From assembly GCA_018449715.1 (NCBI GenBank), contig JAAVVA010000001.1:1984001-2048000 (forward strand): a DNA stretch of 64,000 nt, read 5' to 3'. Below the pieces are notes generated by a model, which was not told the origin of the DNA, made no database searches, and saw only the letters and a list, made by a program, of their open reading frames with translations. The translations under genes and the position numbers were made by a program. Origin of the DNA: Acidobacteriaceae bacterium dw_441 (GTDB lineage Bacteria; Acidobacteriota; Terriglobia; Terriglobales; Acidobacteriaceae). This document shows, piece by piece, positions 1 to 8,145 of the stretch; within the stretch, counting starts at the first letter, position 1, and each line of letters begins with the position of its first letter.

Positions 1-500
1 CAGGCCAGCAGCGCAATCGCCAACTCCGGGCACATTCCCATGTAGATGGCGACGCGATCGCCCTTCTTGATCCCCAGATTTTTAAGGACATTGGCAAAGC
101 GCTGCACCTCCGCGTGCAGGTCGCCGAAGGTCAGCTTGCGAACCTCTCCCGGCTCGCCTTCCCACAGCAGCGCGACTTTGTCACGGCGTGCTCCCAGGGC
201 ATGACGGTCCACGCAGTTATGCGAGACGTTGAGCTTACCTCCCGTAAACCACTTCGCTCCAAAAGCGGAACCATTAACACCGGGCTCGAGAACACGGTCC
301 CAGGGAGCGAACCACTCCAGCTCCGAGGCCGCGTCGGCCCAGAACTCCTCGGGCTTCTCCACGCTGCGGCGATACATCTCTTCGTACTGCTCCAGGCTAG
401 AAATATGAGCCTTGGAACGAAACTCCTTCGACGGTTCGAAGACCCTGTTTTCCCGCAAGCTAGAGTCCAAACCTGTCGCACCTTCCTGAATCGCCGTCAC
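1..500 (-). CDS. acs: acetyl-CoA synthetase, N-terminal part (cut by window start)
   Basis: The minus strand reads a frame from GTG at 500 that runs off the window at position 1 (about 166 residues). An AGGGAGG Shine-Dalgarno lies about 8 bases before the GTG. The translation contains [19 protein letters not shown], then [17 protein letters not shown], then [20 protein letters not shown], which match in order the N-terminal domain of AMP-forming acetyl-CoA synthetases (acetate + ATP + CoA to acetyl-CoA, cytoplasmic). The AMP-binding core and C-terminal domain lie outside the window. A propionyl-CoA synthetase is the main alternative, but the N-terminal pattern fits Acs best. Confidence 0.9.
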   Translation of the reverse strand, partial: MTAIQEGATGLDSSLRENRVFEPSKEFRSKAHISSLEQYEEMYRRSVEKPEEFWADAASELEWFAPWDRVLEPGVNGSAFGAKWFTGGKLNVSHNCVDRHALGARRDKVALLWEGEPGEVRKLTFGDLHAEVQRFANVLKNLGIKKGDRVAIYMGMCPELAIALLA

Positions 501-680
501 GTACAACCCTCCCTGATTTCAGTACAAAGAAGGTACGCCAACGCTTATACAAGCGGCAACAGGGAAATAGGACAATTGTCGGGTTTCCAGACGGGTTCGC
601 CGATTTTTTTCTTTGTTTTCTATCTCTGGCAGCAGCGCGAGATGCGGCGAACGAAGCCGGGAGAATACACTCAACACAGA

Positions 681-887
681 ATGTCCTCCACAGTTACCTT
701 CTGGTCTGCCGGTGTCGGTTTCTTCCTCGGCTTCGCATTCGGTGTCGGATGCGCCCTTGCCGTCATGTACTCCATCTACATGGGAGGCTACCGGGCCGCG
801 CTTCGGGATGCCCGGCTGCCCGAGCCTCCGAAGCGCTATGTCGAAGCCCAGAAGAAGCTGGACTCGGATCTCGCGAAGAAGGGCTGA
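681..887 (+). CDS. small single-span membrane protein, unknown function
   Basis: This is a 68-residue frame starting MSSTVTFWSAGVGFF. A strongly hydrophobic glycine/alanine-rich segment at about residues 7-32 is followed by a charged tail (residues 37-68, many K, R, E, D), so it is probably a single-pass inner-membrane protein with a soluble C-terminus. An in-frame ATG at 642 would add 13 residues; neither start has a strong Shine-Dalgarno. It is divergent from acs and convergent with galE. I do not recognise a family. It could be spurious, although the membrane-then-charged layout is protein-like. Confidence 0.5.
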   Translation: MSSTVTFWSAGVGFFLGFAFGVGCALAVMYSIYMGGYRAALRDARLPEPPKRYVEAQKKLDSDLAKKG

Positions 888-928
888 GCACTAAGCCCAC
901 GCCCCCTTCGAACTGATTCCCCTGCCCC

Positions 929-1897
929 TCAGGCGTGGCGCTTCTGATGCCACTGCCACGCGCTGGCGATGATCTGGTCCAGCTCCGGGAACTTCGGCTG
1001 CCACCCCAGCTCGGCCTTGATTTTCTCCGATCCTGCCACCAGCACCGCGGGGTCTCCCTCGCGCCGCGGACACTCTTCCACCGCAATCGGCCTCCCCGTA
1101 ATCCGCTGCACCGACTCGATCACCTCGCGCACCGTAAAGCCCTGTCCATTGCCCAGGTTGTAGATTAGGCGGCTGTTCTTCTCCAACGCTCCGAGAGCAA
1201 GAAAGTGCGCCTCAGCCAGATCGCGGACATGGATGTAATCCCGCACGCAGGTGCCGTCCTTCGTCGGGTAGTCCTGCCCGAAGATCTTGATGCTTGCCCT
1301 CCGCCCCATCGCCACGTCGAGGATCAGGGGGATCAGGTGCGACTCCGGCTCGTGCGCCTCGCCATAGCCTTCGATTGCGCCCGCGACGTTGAAGTAGCGC
1401 AGACTGGCATAGCGGAAGCCGTGAATGCGGTTCATCCACGCAAGTATCTGTTCCACCAGCAACTTGCTCTCGCCATAGGCGTTGGTGGGCAGCAACCGAG
1501 CATCCTCCCGGATCGGAGTGCTCTCCGGCTCGCCATAGCAGGCCGCGGTCGAACTGAAGACCAGCCGGTCGTGCCCCGTGGCCAGCATCGCCTCCAGCAG
1601 GGTCAGTGTGGACGCCGTGTTATTGCGAAAGTAGACCTCGGGAACCTTCATGCTCTCGCCCGCCTCGATCAGCGCGGCAAAGTGCATCACTCCATCGAAA
1701 CGTCCCTCGCGCAGCGTGGACTCGATCAGGGATCGGTCCGCCAGATCGCCTTCCACAAAGCCCGCTCCCGGAGCGACCGCCTCGCGGCGGCTGTGGCAGA
1801 GGTTGTCGTAGATCGTAACGCTGTGTCCAGCCTCAAGCAGCAGCCTGCTTACGGTTCCTCCGATGTAGCCGGCCCCGCCTGTTACCAGAATCTTCAT
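929..1897 (-). CDS. galE: UDP-glucose 4-epimerase
   Basis: A 322-residue extended SDR that interconverts UDP-glucose and UDP-galactose in the cytoplasm. It begins MKILVTGGAGYIGG (NAD-binding GxxGxxG) and has FSSTAACYGEPE with the active-site serine region, the YGESK catalytic YxxxK, and the late motif DGTCVRDYIHVRDLA typical of GalE. The start at 1897 is chosen because AAGGAGAAGGGA directly precedes this ATG. A frame extension to 1927 would add ten unmatched residues before the fold. Length is normal for the family. It is convergent with the small membrane protein upstream and divergent from tonB across a 364-base gap. Other UDP-sugar epimerases are possible but less likely. Confidence 0.92.
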   Translation of the reverse strand: MKILVTGGAGYIGGTVSRLLLEAGHSVTIYDNLCHSRREAVAPGAGFVEGDLADRSLIESTLREGRFDGVMHFAALIEAGESMKVPEVYFRNNTASTLTLLEAMLATGHDRLVFSSTAACYGEPESTPIREDARLLPTNAYGESKLLVEQILAWMNRIHGFRYASLRYFNVAGAIEGYGEAHEPESHLIPLILDVAMGRRASIKIFGQDYPTKDGTCVRDYIHVRDLAEAHFLALGALEKNSRLIYNLGNGQGFTVREVIESVQRITGRPIAVEECPRREGDPAVLVAGSEKIKAELGWQPKFPELDQIIASAWQWHQKRHA

Positions 1898-2261
1898 TCC
1901 CTTCTCCTTACCTTCCGAATCACCCATACCACCAAAGTATCAGTGCCATTTTGCTCGTTTTGCGGCACCCTAGCGATAAGGTGAGTTTTCTGTCAGAATT
2001 CCCAGTTTGGATTTGGACCTCTAATTGCATAGAAATTTATAGCAACCCTGCAGCAATTCTTCTCGTCTGTCTTAGGTAAGTCGCACGACGGCAGCGAAAA
2101 CACTGGCGTCCACCAAGAGGTTGTATCGAGCGGTGGCTCGATGGAATACGAAAATTTAGTCGGGAATTTATTCCCGGTTCGCAGGTCCTCCGGTATTTTT
2201 TTCCCGGATTGGTCCATGTTCCTCCTCTGTGCAAAGAGGGGGTCAACACAAAGGGACACTT
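1898..2261. other. intergenic region between galE and tonB with a perfect palindrome
   Basis: No convincing gene is seen in these 364 bases, which should hold the divergent promoters of galE and the TonB gene. The stretch is AT-richer than its surroundings. A perfect inverted repeat CGGGAAT-TT-ATTCCCG lies at 2161-2176, about 85 bases upstream of the TonB ATG, and a further TTCCCGG occurs near 2200. It may be an operator or the base of a leader hairpin. No T-run follows it, so it is not a simple terminator. Confidence 0.5.
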
Positions 2262-3350
2262 ATGGCTAAGCCATTACGTACTGACAATCCAGCTCCGCCG
2301 AATATGCAGTTCTCCCACTTTGGTGTTCTGCGTGAAGACACGCAGAACAAGGGCTCGCTGATAACCTCCATTACTTTGAATGTCATCGTTGCGATCATCG
2401 TCTGTATCGTAGGCGCGGCGGCAAAAAAGACCATCGAAGAAAACAACCGCAAGCTCTCGGAGATAACGCTGGCTCTTCCTCCCAAGGAGATTCAGCCGAT
2501 CAAGCCAAAGTTCAAGCTGCCTCCCCCTCCCGTCGTCAAGACCCAGCCTCCGAAGATCAAACTTCCGGAGGTCACGCAGCCGGAGCCTCCGAAGGTCGAG
2601 GTAAAGATGCCGCAGCCGACCCCGGCTCCTCCCACTCCCCCGGCACCGCCTAAGCTGGTCAACGCTCCGGCGGCCCCCAAGCCTGTCTCGCTGGCGCATC
2701 CGCAGGCGGCCTCCGTGGTCAACAACTCCCCTCACCCCACCCCGGTCGCTCTCGGGCAGACCAATAATCCCATCGCTCCCTCCGACCGTCCCGCTACTGC
2801 CGCAGTCGATCTCGGCCAGCGCGGAGCCCCCGGAATGCCCTCGACCAACACGGGAACCGGACCGCGCGCCACCGCCGTTACCCTCGGCTCCGGCTCCCCC
2901 GGCAGCTCCAGCATGTCTGGTAACGGAGCCCGCCCGGTGGCAGGAGTGAAACTCGGCGTTCCCGGCGGAACCGGCCCCATGAACTCCACCGGACGCACCG
3001 CGGCGACCGGCCCCGTCAACCTGGGCCAGAACGTCGCTCCGACCGTGCAGAAACCCAACCTCCCCACCGCGTCCGCCGCGCACCCTCCCAAGGTGCTCTT
3101 CAAGCCGAAGCCTGAATACACGGCGGAGGCGATTCAGCTTCGCATCGAAGGCACTGTTTCGGTGCGGCTGCGCGTCTCGTCCACCGGAGCCGTCCAGGTT
3201 CTCGGTGTGACCAGCGACCTGGGTCACGGCCTTGGCAACTCTGCCCTTCGCGCCGTGCAGGCCACCCGCTTTCAACCGGCGACCGATGCCTCGGGAAGTC
3301 CGGTCGATTGGGAGGGCATCGTAAACGTAGCCTTCCAGCTTGCAGGCTGA
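2262..3350 (+). CDS. tonB: TonB family energy transducer with long Pro/Gly linker
   Basis: A 362-residue protein. Residues about 32-53 form a single membrane span, residues about 75-150 are proline/lysine-rich (PPPPVVKTQPPKIKLPE), and the last about 80 residues (PPKVLFKPKPEYTAEA onward, ending GIVNVAFQL) fit the TonB C-terminal domain that contacts TonB boxes of outer-membrane receptors. Between them is a repeated V-x-LG block (VALGQ, VDLGQ, VTLGS, VKLGV, VNLGQ) roughly every 25-30 residues. The ATG at 2262 follows AAAGGGA; an upstream start at 2229 is less likely. It is followed in the same direction by the degenerate M48-like gene. Acidobacterial genomes usually have many TonB paralogues, so the partner receptor cannot be named. 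Confidence 0.85.
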   Translation: MAKPLRTDNPAPPNMQFSHFGVLREDTQNKGSLITSITLNVIVAIIVCIVGAAAKKTIEENNRKLSEITLALPPKEIQPIKPKFKLPPPPVVKTQPPKIKLPEVTQPEPPKVEVKMPQPTPAPPTPPAPPKLVNAPAAPKPVSLAHPQAASVVNNSPHPTPVALGQTNNPIAPSDRPATAAVDLGQRGAPGMPSTNTGTGPRATAVTLGSGSPGSSSMSGNGARPVAGVKLGVPGGTGPMNSTGRTAATGPVNLGQNVAPTVQKPNLPTASAAHPPKVLFKPKPEYTAEAIQLRIEGTVSVRLRVSSTGAVQVLGVTSDLGHGLGNSALRAVQATRFQPATDASGSPVDWEGIVNVAFQLAG

Positions 3351-3444
3351 TTTTCGTCTGCCTTCTTGCGAATTTGCATCATTCATACTGAGAACAAGAC
3401 ATAACGGATGGCACAGAAAAGGGCCACCACAGGAGCCGTAAAAC

Positions 3445-5319
3445 ATGACCTTTCGGAAAAAGCCTACCGCCGGTATCGCGCTGGCAGCAGTTCTAGCCGT
3501 CACCCTTTCGTCGCAGGTGACCTCGGCGGCATCCCTTTTCGGCAAGAAGAAGCAGGATCAGGATCTTCCCTCCACCAAGCTGAGCCCGGCCCAGAACGAG
3601 CTGGTCGACAAGTCCATTGCGCGGGAAAAGGAGATCATCAAGGCTCTCCGCGAACGCGCTCCTCTGGTCGAAACCTATATCCAGAACATGCGCCCCGACG
3701 ATCAGCTCAACCAGGCTCCCGAGTCGGACCAGCACTTTCTCGGTCGCGTCGAGTTCGGTCAGATCATCGGCGGAGAGCAGTTCGGCAGCGCCAAGCATAA
3801 GGGGGGCAAGCTCGGCTTCTTCAAGCAGTCGGCCTCGTTCCTCACCGGCCTCGGCGGCAGCCTGCACCTCAACTTCAGCGCCACCGGCTTCATCCAGATG
3901 CTGCTGATCGACTCCAACAACTTCGACCGCGACCACTACCAGTTCGGCTACGTCCGCAACGAGTTCCTCGGCAACGTCCCCACGGCGGTCTTCGACGTCA
4001 CTCCCCTCGGCAAGAGCACGACGGGCCGCTTCTTCGGACGCATCTGGATTGAGACGCAGGAGGGCAACGTCGTCCGCCTGAACGGCAGCTTCGCCGGAAC
4101 CGAAGAGGGATCGCGCGAGTACTACCACTTCGACAGCTGGCGCACCAACGTCCAGCCCGGCCTCTGGCTCCCCACCGACTTCTACGTCGAAGAGAGCGAC
4201 AGCAAGAGCGTCAGCCGCACCCTTCGCTTCAAGGCGGTCAACCACATCTGGGGCTACTCCCTGAAGGTCCCCGTGAAGGATTCGCAGAACACCTCGATGG
4301 ATGTCGTCGGAGCCACCGACGTCAGCAACGAGGCCCAGGATGTCAGCCCGCTTGGAGCGCAGCGCCAGTGGGTCCAGCAGGCAGAGGACAACGTCGTCGA
4401 GCGCCTCTTCCGCGCCGGTCTGGTCGATGCTCCGAGCGAGTTCGACAAGACGATGGAGGCGCTGGTCAATAACATCCTCGCCTACAACAACATCAACCTC
4501 TCGCGTCAGATTCATGTCCGCACGCTGCTCACCGAGCCGCTGGAGTCGCTGGCCGTCGGCAACACCATCATCCTCTCCAAGAGCCTGATCGACACCACGG
4601 CCATCCTCAGCCAGGACGGCGCGCAGCAGATGGGCAACCTGAACGCCCTGCTCGCCTTCCAGCTGTCGCACATCATCCTCGGCCACCGTCTCGACACCAA
4701 GTACGCCTTCAACGACAGCATGCTCTTCCCCTCGACCTCGGTGTTCCAGCGCATCCCCATGCACCACACCGACGCGGACAACGAGGCTGCCGCGAAGAAG
4801 GCTATTGAGCTACTCAGCGCCAAGGAGCTTGAGGGCGGACAGCAGTACTTCGGCCTTTACCTCCAGCAGCTCCAGCAGCGCATCGGCGCTCTTAAGACTC
4901 TCAATCAGCCCATGATCGGCGACGGTCTGGTGAAGAGCGACAAGGACTCCACCTTCTGGATGGCTCCGCTTATCGCCAAGAGCCCCAAGCTCAACATGGC
5001 CGACCTGCAGCAGCAGGCTGCCACGCCTCTCGCAAGCTTCACGCGGCGCGAACCCTGGACCGACCAGATCATCACGCTGCACACCGCCTTTGAACCACTG
5101 CTGTCTCCTGCCGACAAGATGCCCTTCGAGGCTGCCCCGGTTTACATCAAGCTGGGCTACTACAAACCGCCGACGGAGACTCCCGCACCTGCTGCTCCTG
5201 CAGCCGCGGCTCCGGCGGCAGCTCCCCAACAGCAACCCGCTCCTGCCGATGCCGCTCCTGCGGCCGGTCAGGCAGCGCCTGCGGCGGCAACCGGAACGGC
5301 CAACCCGCCCCAGAACTAG
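3445..5319 (+). CDS. secreted M48-like protein with degenerate zinc motif
   Basis: A 624-residue protein with a signal peptide (MTFRKKPTAGIALAAVLAVT...SSQVTSA). AGGAG lies 9 bases before the ATG. The centre has the sequence of an M48 metallopeptidase active-site helix, LLAFQLSHIILGHRLDT, but where HExxH is expected it reads F405-Q-L-S-H409: the first zinc His is Phe and the catalytic Glu is Gln. A downstream NEAAAKKAIELL resembles the third-ligand helix. The C-terminal about 50 residues are an Ala/Pro/Gln low-complexity tail. It is probably periplasmic or envelope-attached and not an active peptidase; a scaffold or chaperone role is inference. It lies 94 bases downstream of tonB in the same orientation. 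Confidence 0.7.
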   Translation: MTFRKKPTAGIALAAVLAVTLSSQVTSAASLFGKKKQDQDLPSTKLSPAQNELVDKSIAREKEIIKALRERAPLVETYIQNMRPDDQLNQAPESDQHFLGRVEFGQIIGGEQFGSAKHKGGKLGFFKQSASFLTGLGGSLHLNFSATGFIQMLLIDSNNFDRDHYQFGYVRNEFLGNVPTAVFDVTPLGKSTTGRFFGRIWIETQEGNVVRLNGSFAGTEEGSREYYHFDSWRTNVQPGLWLPTDFYVEESDSKSVSRTLRFKAVNHIWGYSLKVPVKDSQNTSMDVVGATDVSNEAQDVSPLGAQRQWVQQAEDNVVERLFRAGLVDAPSEFDKTMEALVNNILAYNNINLSRQIHVRTLLTEPLESLAVGNTIILSKSLIDTTAILSQDGAQQMGNLNALLAFQLSHIILGHRLDTKYAFNDSMLFPSTSVFQRIPMHHTDADNEAAAKKAIELLSAKELEGGQQYFGLYLQQLQQRIGALKTLNQPMIGDGLVKSDKDSTFWMAPLIAKSPKLNMADLQQQAATPLASFTRREPWTDQIITLHTAFEPLLSPADKMPFEAAPVYIKLGYYKPPTETPAPAAPAAAAPAAAPQQQPAPADAAPAAGQAAPAAATGTANPPQN

Positions 5320-5372
5320 TACCGCAGCACCAAGCAGTATCAGCATCAAACCAGCAGCACTTACTCCCCCCT

Positions 5373-5400
5373 GGGAACCGAGCCCCACAAGCCGGTTCCC
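5373..5400 (+). terminator. stem-loop after the M48-like gene
   Basis: GGGAACCG at 5373-5380 pairs with CGGTTCCC at 5393-5400 (8 bp, 12-base loop). Only TTGA follows, so it is at best a weak terminator for the preceding gene. Confidence 0.35.
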
Positions 5401-5500
5401 TTGACCGAACGTTGTGGAGGAACATTCAACACTCCCCACACCCAGCGAATGGAAGCTCTTTCTGTATGATCTGAGAGCCCTCTGTTCGGAGGAAAACAAG

Positions 5501-6061
5501 TTGAAGCGAATCGTTCGCATCACCTCAATCGCCTTATTCTTGTGGACTGCGGCCATTTTTTCGCGAGCCCAGGCGGTTCCCACGGCGACTCGAAACTCAC
5601 AGATCCAGGTCGGCGCAGGCTGGTCCTGGGGCAAGCCTGACTTCGGGCCAAAGAAGGCTCAGGGAATCTCCTTTTACGGAGACTATGACTTCACCCGCCA
5701 CATCGGTATCGAAGGCGATGTTCACATGCTCAACATCGTCACCCCGACCGACATCGTCGAAAATTCTTACCTGATTGGCCCGCGCTACGTCTTCCACTTC
5801 CGCCGTTTTCAGCCTTACGCCAAGGGTCTTGTCGGCCTTGGCCATTTCAAGACTACTTTTGATGCTGGAAGCGGTATCCCCAATTACACCACCACCCGAG
5901 GCATCTATGCCTTCGGTGGAGGCGTAGACGTACGGGCCACCCGCCATCTCAATGTCCGTGCTGTCGACTTCGAATACCAGAAGTGGTCCTCAGATCCTTA
6001 CTTCTACAACGGGCTCAGTCCCTGGGTATTGACCTTCGGAGCCGCCTACCGATTCCACTAA
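5501..6061 (+). CDS. outer-membrane beta-barrel protein (paralogue 1)
   Basis: A 186-residue protein starting at TTG 5501, chosen because GGAGG sits 8 bases upstream and the following residues form a signal peptide (KRIVRITSIALFLWTAAIFSRA). The mature part has alternating hydrophobic/aromatic strands (IQVGAGWSW, GISFYGDYDF, GPRYVFHFRRFQPYAKGL) and ends in an aromatic C-terminus (FGAAYRFH), as in small eight-strand OmpA/OmpW-like barrels. It is paralogous to the next gene: both have RH(I/L)G(I/V)EG, IGPRY..H..RF.PYAKGL and a GGGVD strand. Function is unknown. A hairpin terminator follows immediately, so the pair is not simply one transcript. Confidence 0.75.
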   Translation: MKRIVRITSIALFLWTAAIFSRAQAVPTATRNSQIQVGAGWSWGKPDFGPKKAQGISFYGDYDFTRHIGIEGDVHMLNIVTPTDIVENSYLIGPRYVFHFRRFQPYAKGLVGLGHFKTTFDAGSGIPNYTTTRGIYAFGGGVDVRATRHLNVRAVDFEYQKWSSDPYFYNGLSPWVLTFGAAYRFH

Positions 6062-6068
6062 TGCCTAC

Positions 6069-6110
6069 GGCTGCCCTGCCGAAGATATCAGCAGGGCAGC
6101 CTTTTCCTTT
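6069..6110 (+). terminator. rho-independent terminator after barrel paralogue 1
   Basis: GGCTGCCCTGC (6069-6079) pairs perfectly with GCAGGGCAGCC (6091-6101), followed by TTTTCCTTT. Confidence 0.9.
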
Positions 6111-6171
6111 AAGCAGAACTTCCGGCCTGCCCTGCCGATCGACCAGGGGCACTTCCCAAGGGGATTTGTAC

Positions 6172-6744
6172 GTGTTGACTCGTTTTCTGCTCGCCACTGC
6201 CTTGCTCTGCACGCCCACGGCCCTGTTCGCTCAGGCTGCCGCGACCGCGACCCGCCCTCTCTCTCTTCAGGTGGGAGCCGGTTTCTCAAACGCTGACTCC
6301 GGCTATCGCTACATCCCGGGCCGTGTCAACGGAACCACGATCTACGCCGATCTGGACCTCGCCCGCCATCTCGGCGTCGAAGGCGAGTTCCGCTACCTGA
6401 AGGACGGTCGCACGGGAGCCTACGAAAAGACCTACGAGATCGGTCCGCGCTATTCCCTGCACTACAACCGCTTCTCTCCCTACGCCAAGGGACTGTACGG
6501 GCGCGGCGTCTTCAACTTCACCCCCGACAGCGTTCCCTCCGAGTTCGTCGTCCAGGCCAACCTCGCCTATAACCTGCTGGCTGTGGGCGGCGGCGTGGAC
6601 TACCGCCTGCTTTCCCACGTCAACCTTCGTGGAGAGTACGAGTACCAGCACTGGTTCGGCTTCCCCAACTTCCCCGATTTCATCGACGTCCCCAAGGGCC
6701 TGCATCCTTCCATCATCACCGTCGGCGGAGCCTACCACTTCTAA
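6172..6744 (+). CDS. outer-membrane beta-barrel protein (paralogue 2)
   Basis: A 190-residue protein from GTG 6172 with AAGGGG about 9 bases upstream and a signal peptide ending LFAQA. Mature strands include LSLQVGAGFSN, TTIYADLDLARHLGVEGEF and IGPRYSLHYNRFSPYAKGL, with C-terminal IITVGGAYHF, typical of a small barrel ending in Phe. It is the tandem paralogue of the preceding protein. A bidirectional terminator separates it from the convergent barrel gene. I cannot assign a ligand or transport role. Confidence 0.75.
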   Translation: MLTRFLLATALLCTPTALFAQAAATATRPLSLQVGAGFSNADSGYRYIPGRVNGTTIYADLDLARHLGVEGEFRYLKDGRTGAYEKTYEIGPRYSLHYNRFSPYAKGLYGRGVFNFTPDSVPSEFVVQANLAYNLLAVGGGVDYRLLSHVNLRGEYEYQHWFGFPNFPDFIDVPKGLHPSIITVGGAYHF

Positions 6745-6768
6745 CCTCCGGCCCGATCGCAGACACAG

Positions 6769-6795
6769 AAAAGCCCCGGATCTCCCGGGGCTTTT
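6769..6795. terminator. bidirectional terminator between convergent barrel genes
   Basis: AAAAGCCCCGG (6769-6779) pairs with CCGGGGCTTTT (6785-6795). The A and T flanks make it work on both strands. Confidence 0.9.
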
Positions 6796-6816
6796 CTTAT
6801 GCCGTCTGAATCCAGA

Positions 6817-7413
6817 CTAGAAGTGGTACGCCATACCGACTGCGGGGATCGAGACGACCTCCCAGCGGTTCGTCTTGAAGTTGTCCAGACCGAAGCTCGG
6901 AGCCTTCACGGCAAAGCCGCGATACTGCACACGGATGTCCCAGCTTGGGCTCAGCTCGTAGGCCAGACCGCCGCCGAACAGTGCGCCGAGGCCCGTGCTC
7001 TGCCGCGTGTCAAAGTTCGTCGTCCGGTAGTCGCGAATCGGCGAAAAGAGCAAGGCTCCCACACCGGCTTCCAGGAAGGGATTGAAGTTCCGGAAGTTCA
7101 GGTTGTAGACATACGCTCCCGAAATCTCCTGCTGGCGCGTGTGGATACGCACATTGGGAAGGAAGCTGGTGCTGTACTTCGAGTTGTACTGCGCGAAGGA
7201 GTAGTTGACCTCCAGAGCGCTGCGGGGCGTCAGCATGTACCGATAGCTGGCGAGGAATCCGACCGGCTTCGTCGTATTCAGTTGCACCGCGTTTCCATTG
7301 ACCTGAGGCGACCACACCGTCATCACGCTTGCACTTATGTCCTGCCGGCTCTCCTGTGCATGTCCAAAGGATGCCAGAAGCATCAGGGCGCCCAACAACA
7401 TCGTCTTCTTCAT
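6817..7413 (-). CDS. outer-membrane beta-barrel protein
   Basis: A 198-residue protein starting MKKTMLLGALMLLASFGHA, a clear signal peptide. An AGGGAT Shine-Dalgarno lies about 10 bases before this ATG, so the longer open frame to 7527 is not used here. The body alternates polar and aromatic residues (VGFLASYRYMLTPRSALEVNYSF, GAYVYNLNF, FNPFLEAGVGALLFSP) and the chain ends VGMAYHF, a typical barrel C-terminus. It shares barrel architecture with the two genes on the opposite strand but is not a close copy. No substrate can be inferred. Confidence 0.72.
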   Translation of the reverse strand: MKKTMLLGALMLLASFGHAQESRQDISASVMTVWSPQVNGNAVQLNTTKPVGFLASYRYMLTPRSALEVNYSFAQYNSKYSTSFLPNVRIHTRQQEISGAYVYNLNFRNFNPFLEAGVGALLFSPIRDYRTTNFDTRQSTGLGALFGGGLAYELSPSWDIRVQYRGFAVKAPSFGLDNFKTNRWEVVSIPAVGMAYHF

Positions 7414-7548
7414 TCTTGACCAGATCCCTTCAAAATCGTCCAGAACACTCCGGGCTGCCTGCCGCAACGGTGCCTCGCCGCAGAACCCCAGCGCCTTCGT
7501 CACTGTCCCTTCATTGTAACCGCACAACCGCTCGAATGGGCTTTTAGG

Positions 7549-7581
7549 AAATAGAAAGGCCGGAGGGGGAACCTCCGGCCT
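7549..7581 (-). terminator. terminator of the Spy-like gene
   Basis: On the minus strand AGGCCGGAGG (7581-7572) pairs with CCTCCGGCCT (7566-7557), followed by TTCTATTT. Confidence 0.88.
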
Positions 7582-7608
7582 GACTCCTGTGCAAAAAATC
7601 CCGGTAAT

Positions 7609-8037
7609 TTACTGCTGCTGTGGGGCAGCGCCATCGGTTCCACCGCCACGACGCTCCTTCATCTTCTCCCTCATCTGAGCCTGCATCGCGTCGTACTTCG
7701 TCTTCTGCTCGTCCGTCAGAACGCCACCGATCTTGTCCTGCGACGTCTTATGAATCTCCATCATCTTCGAGCGGCGGTCAGCCTGCGAGAGCGAGGTATC
7801 GCTCCGCAGAGCCTCCATCTGCTTCCGCGAATCTTCGTTGATCGCCTTGACCTGGCTCTCCTGGTCGGACGAAAGGTTAAGCTGCTTCAGACCACGACCT
7901 TCTCCGCCCATCCTTCCGCCGTGACGGGCTGGCGCAGCATCCTGGTCCTGCGCCATAACCGGAAGAGCGCACAGCGCTCCGCTACAGATGGCGATCAGGG
8001 CCATCCGGACTCCTGCCTTACGAATAGTCATCTTCAT
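7609..8037 (-). CDS. Spy/CpxP-like periplasmic LTXXQ protein
   Basis: A 142-residue protein with a signal peptide (MKMTIRKAGVRMALIAICSG...LPVMA) and a mature helical, charged body. Two motifs resemble the LTxxQ signature: LNLSSDQESQVKAI and LTDEQKTKYDAM, spaced by long amphipathic helices, with a Gln/Gly-rich tail. Spy and CpxP are periplasmic ATP-independent chaperones of the envelope stress response. The family assignment is moderately firm; the exact role is inference. The gene has its own terminator and a 10-bp inverted repeat in its leader (8055-8099). Confidence 0.7.
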   Translation of the reverse strand: MKMTIRKAGVRMALIAICSGALCALPVMAQDQDAAPARHGGRMGGEGRGLKQLNLSSDQESQVKAINEDSRKQMEALRSDTSLSQADRRSKMMEIHKTSQDKIGGVLTDEQKTKYDAMQAQMREKMKERRGGGTDGAAPQQQ

Positions 8038-8054
8038 TGCTCTTCACCTCGTAT

Positions 8055-8099
8055 CCGGGAATGGGATCCCGGACCTGCCCCTTCAGACGCCATTCCCGG
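8055..8099. promoter_or_regulatory. inverted repeat upstream of the Spy-like gene
   Basis: CCGGGAATGG (8055-8064) and CCATTCCCGG (8090-8099) are perfect reverse complements around a 25-base loop, 18-62 bases upstream of the ATG at 8037. It may be an operator for an envelope-stress regulator or a leader hairpin. Confidence 0.45.
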
Positions 8100-8145
8100 G
8101 GAAATGTTCTGCTCGAGGGGAAGAAATTAATCGACGCGCAAGAAA

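Noticed and set aside
3493..4767. Minus-strand frame of 424 codons across the M48-like gene
   Set aside because: The plus-strand product has a signal peptide, a Shine-Dalgarno and fold motifs; the antisense frame has none.
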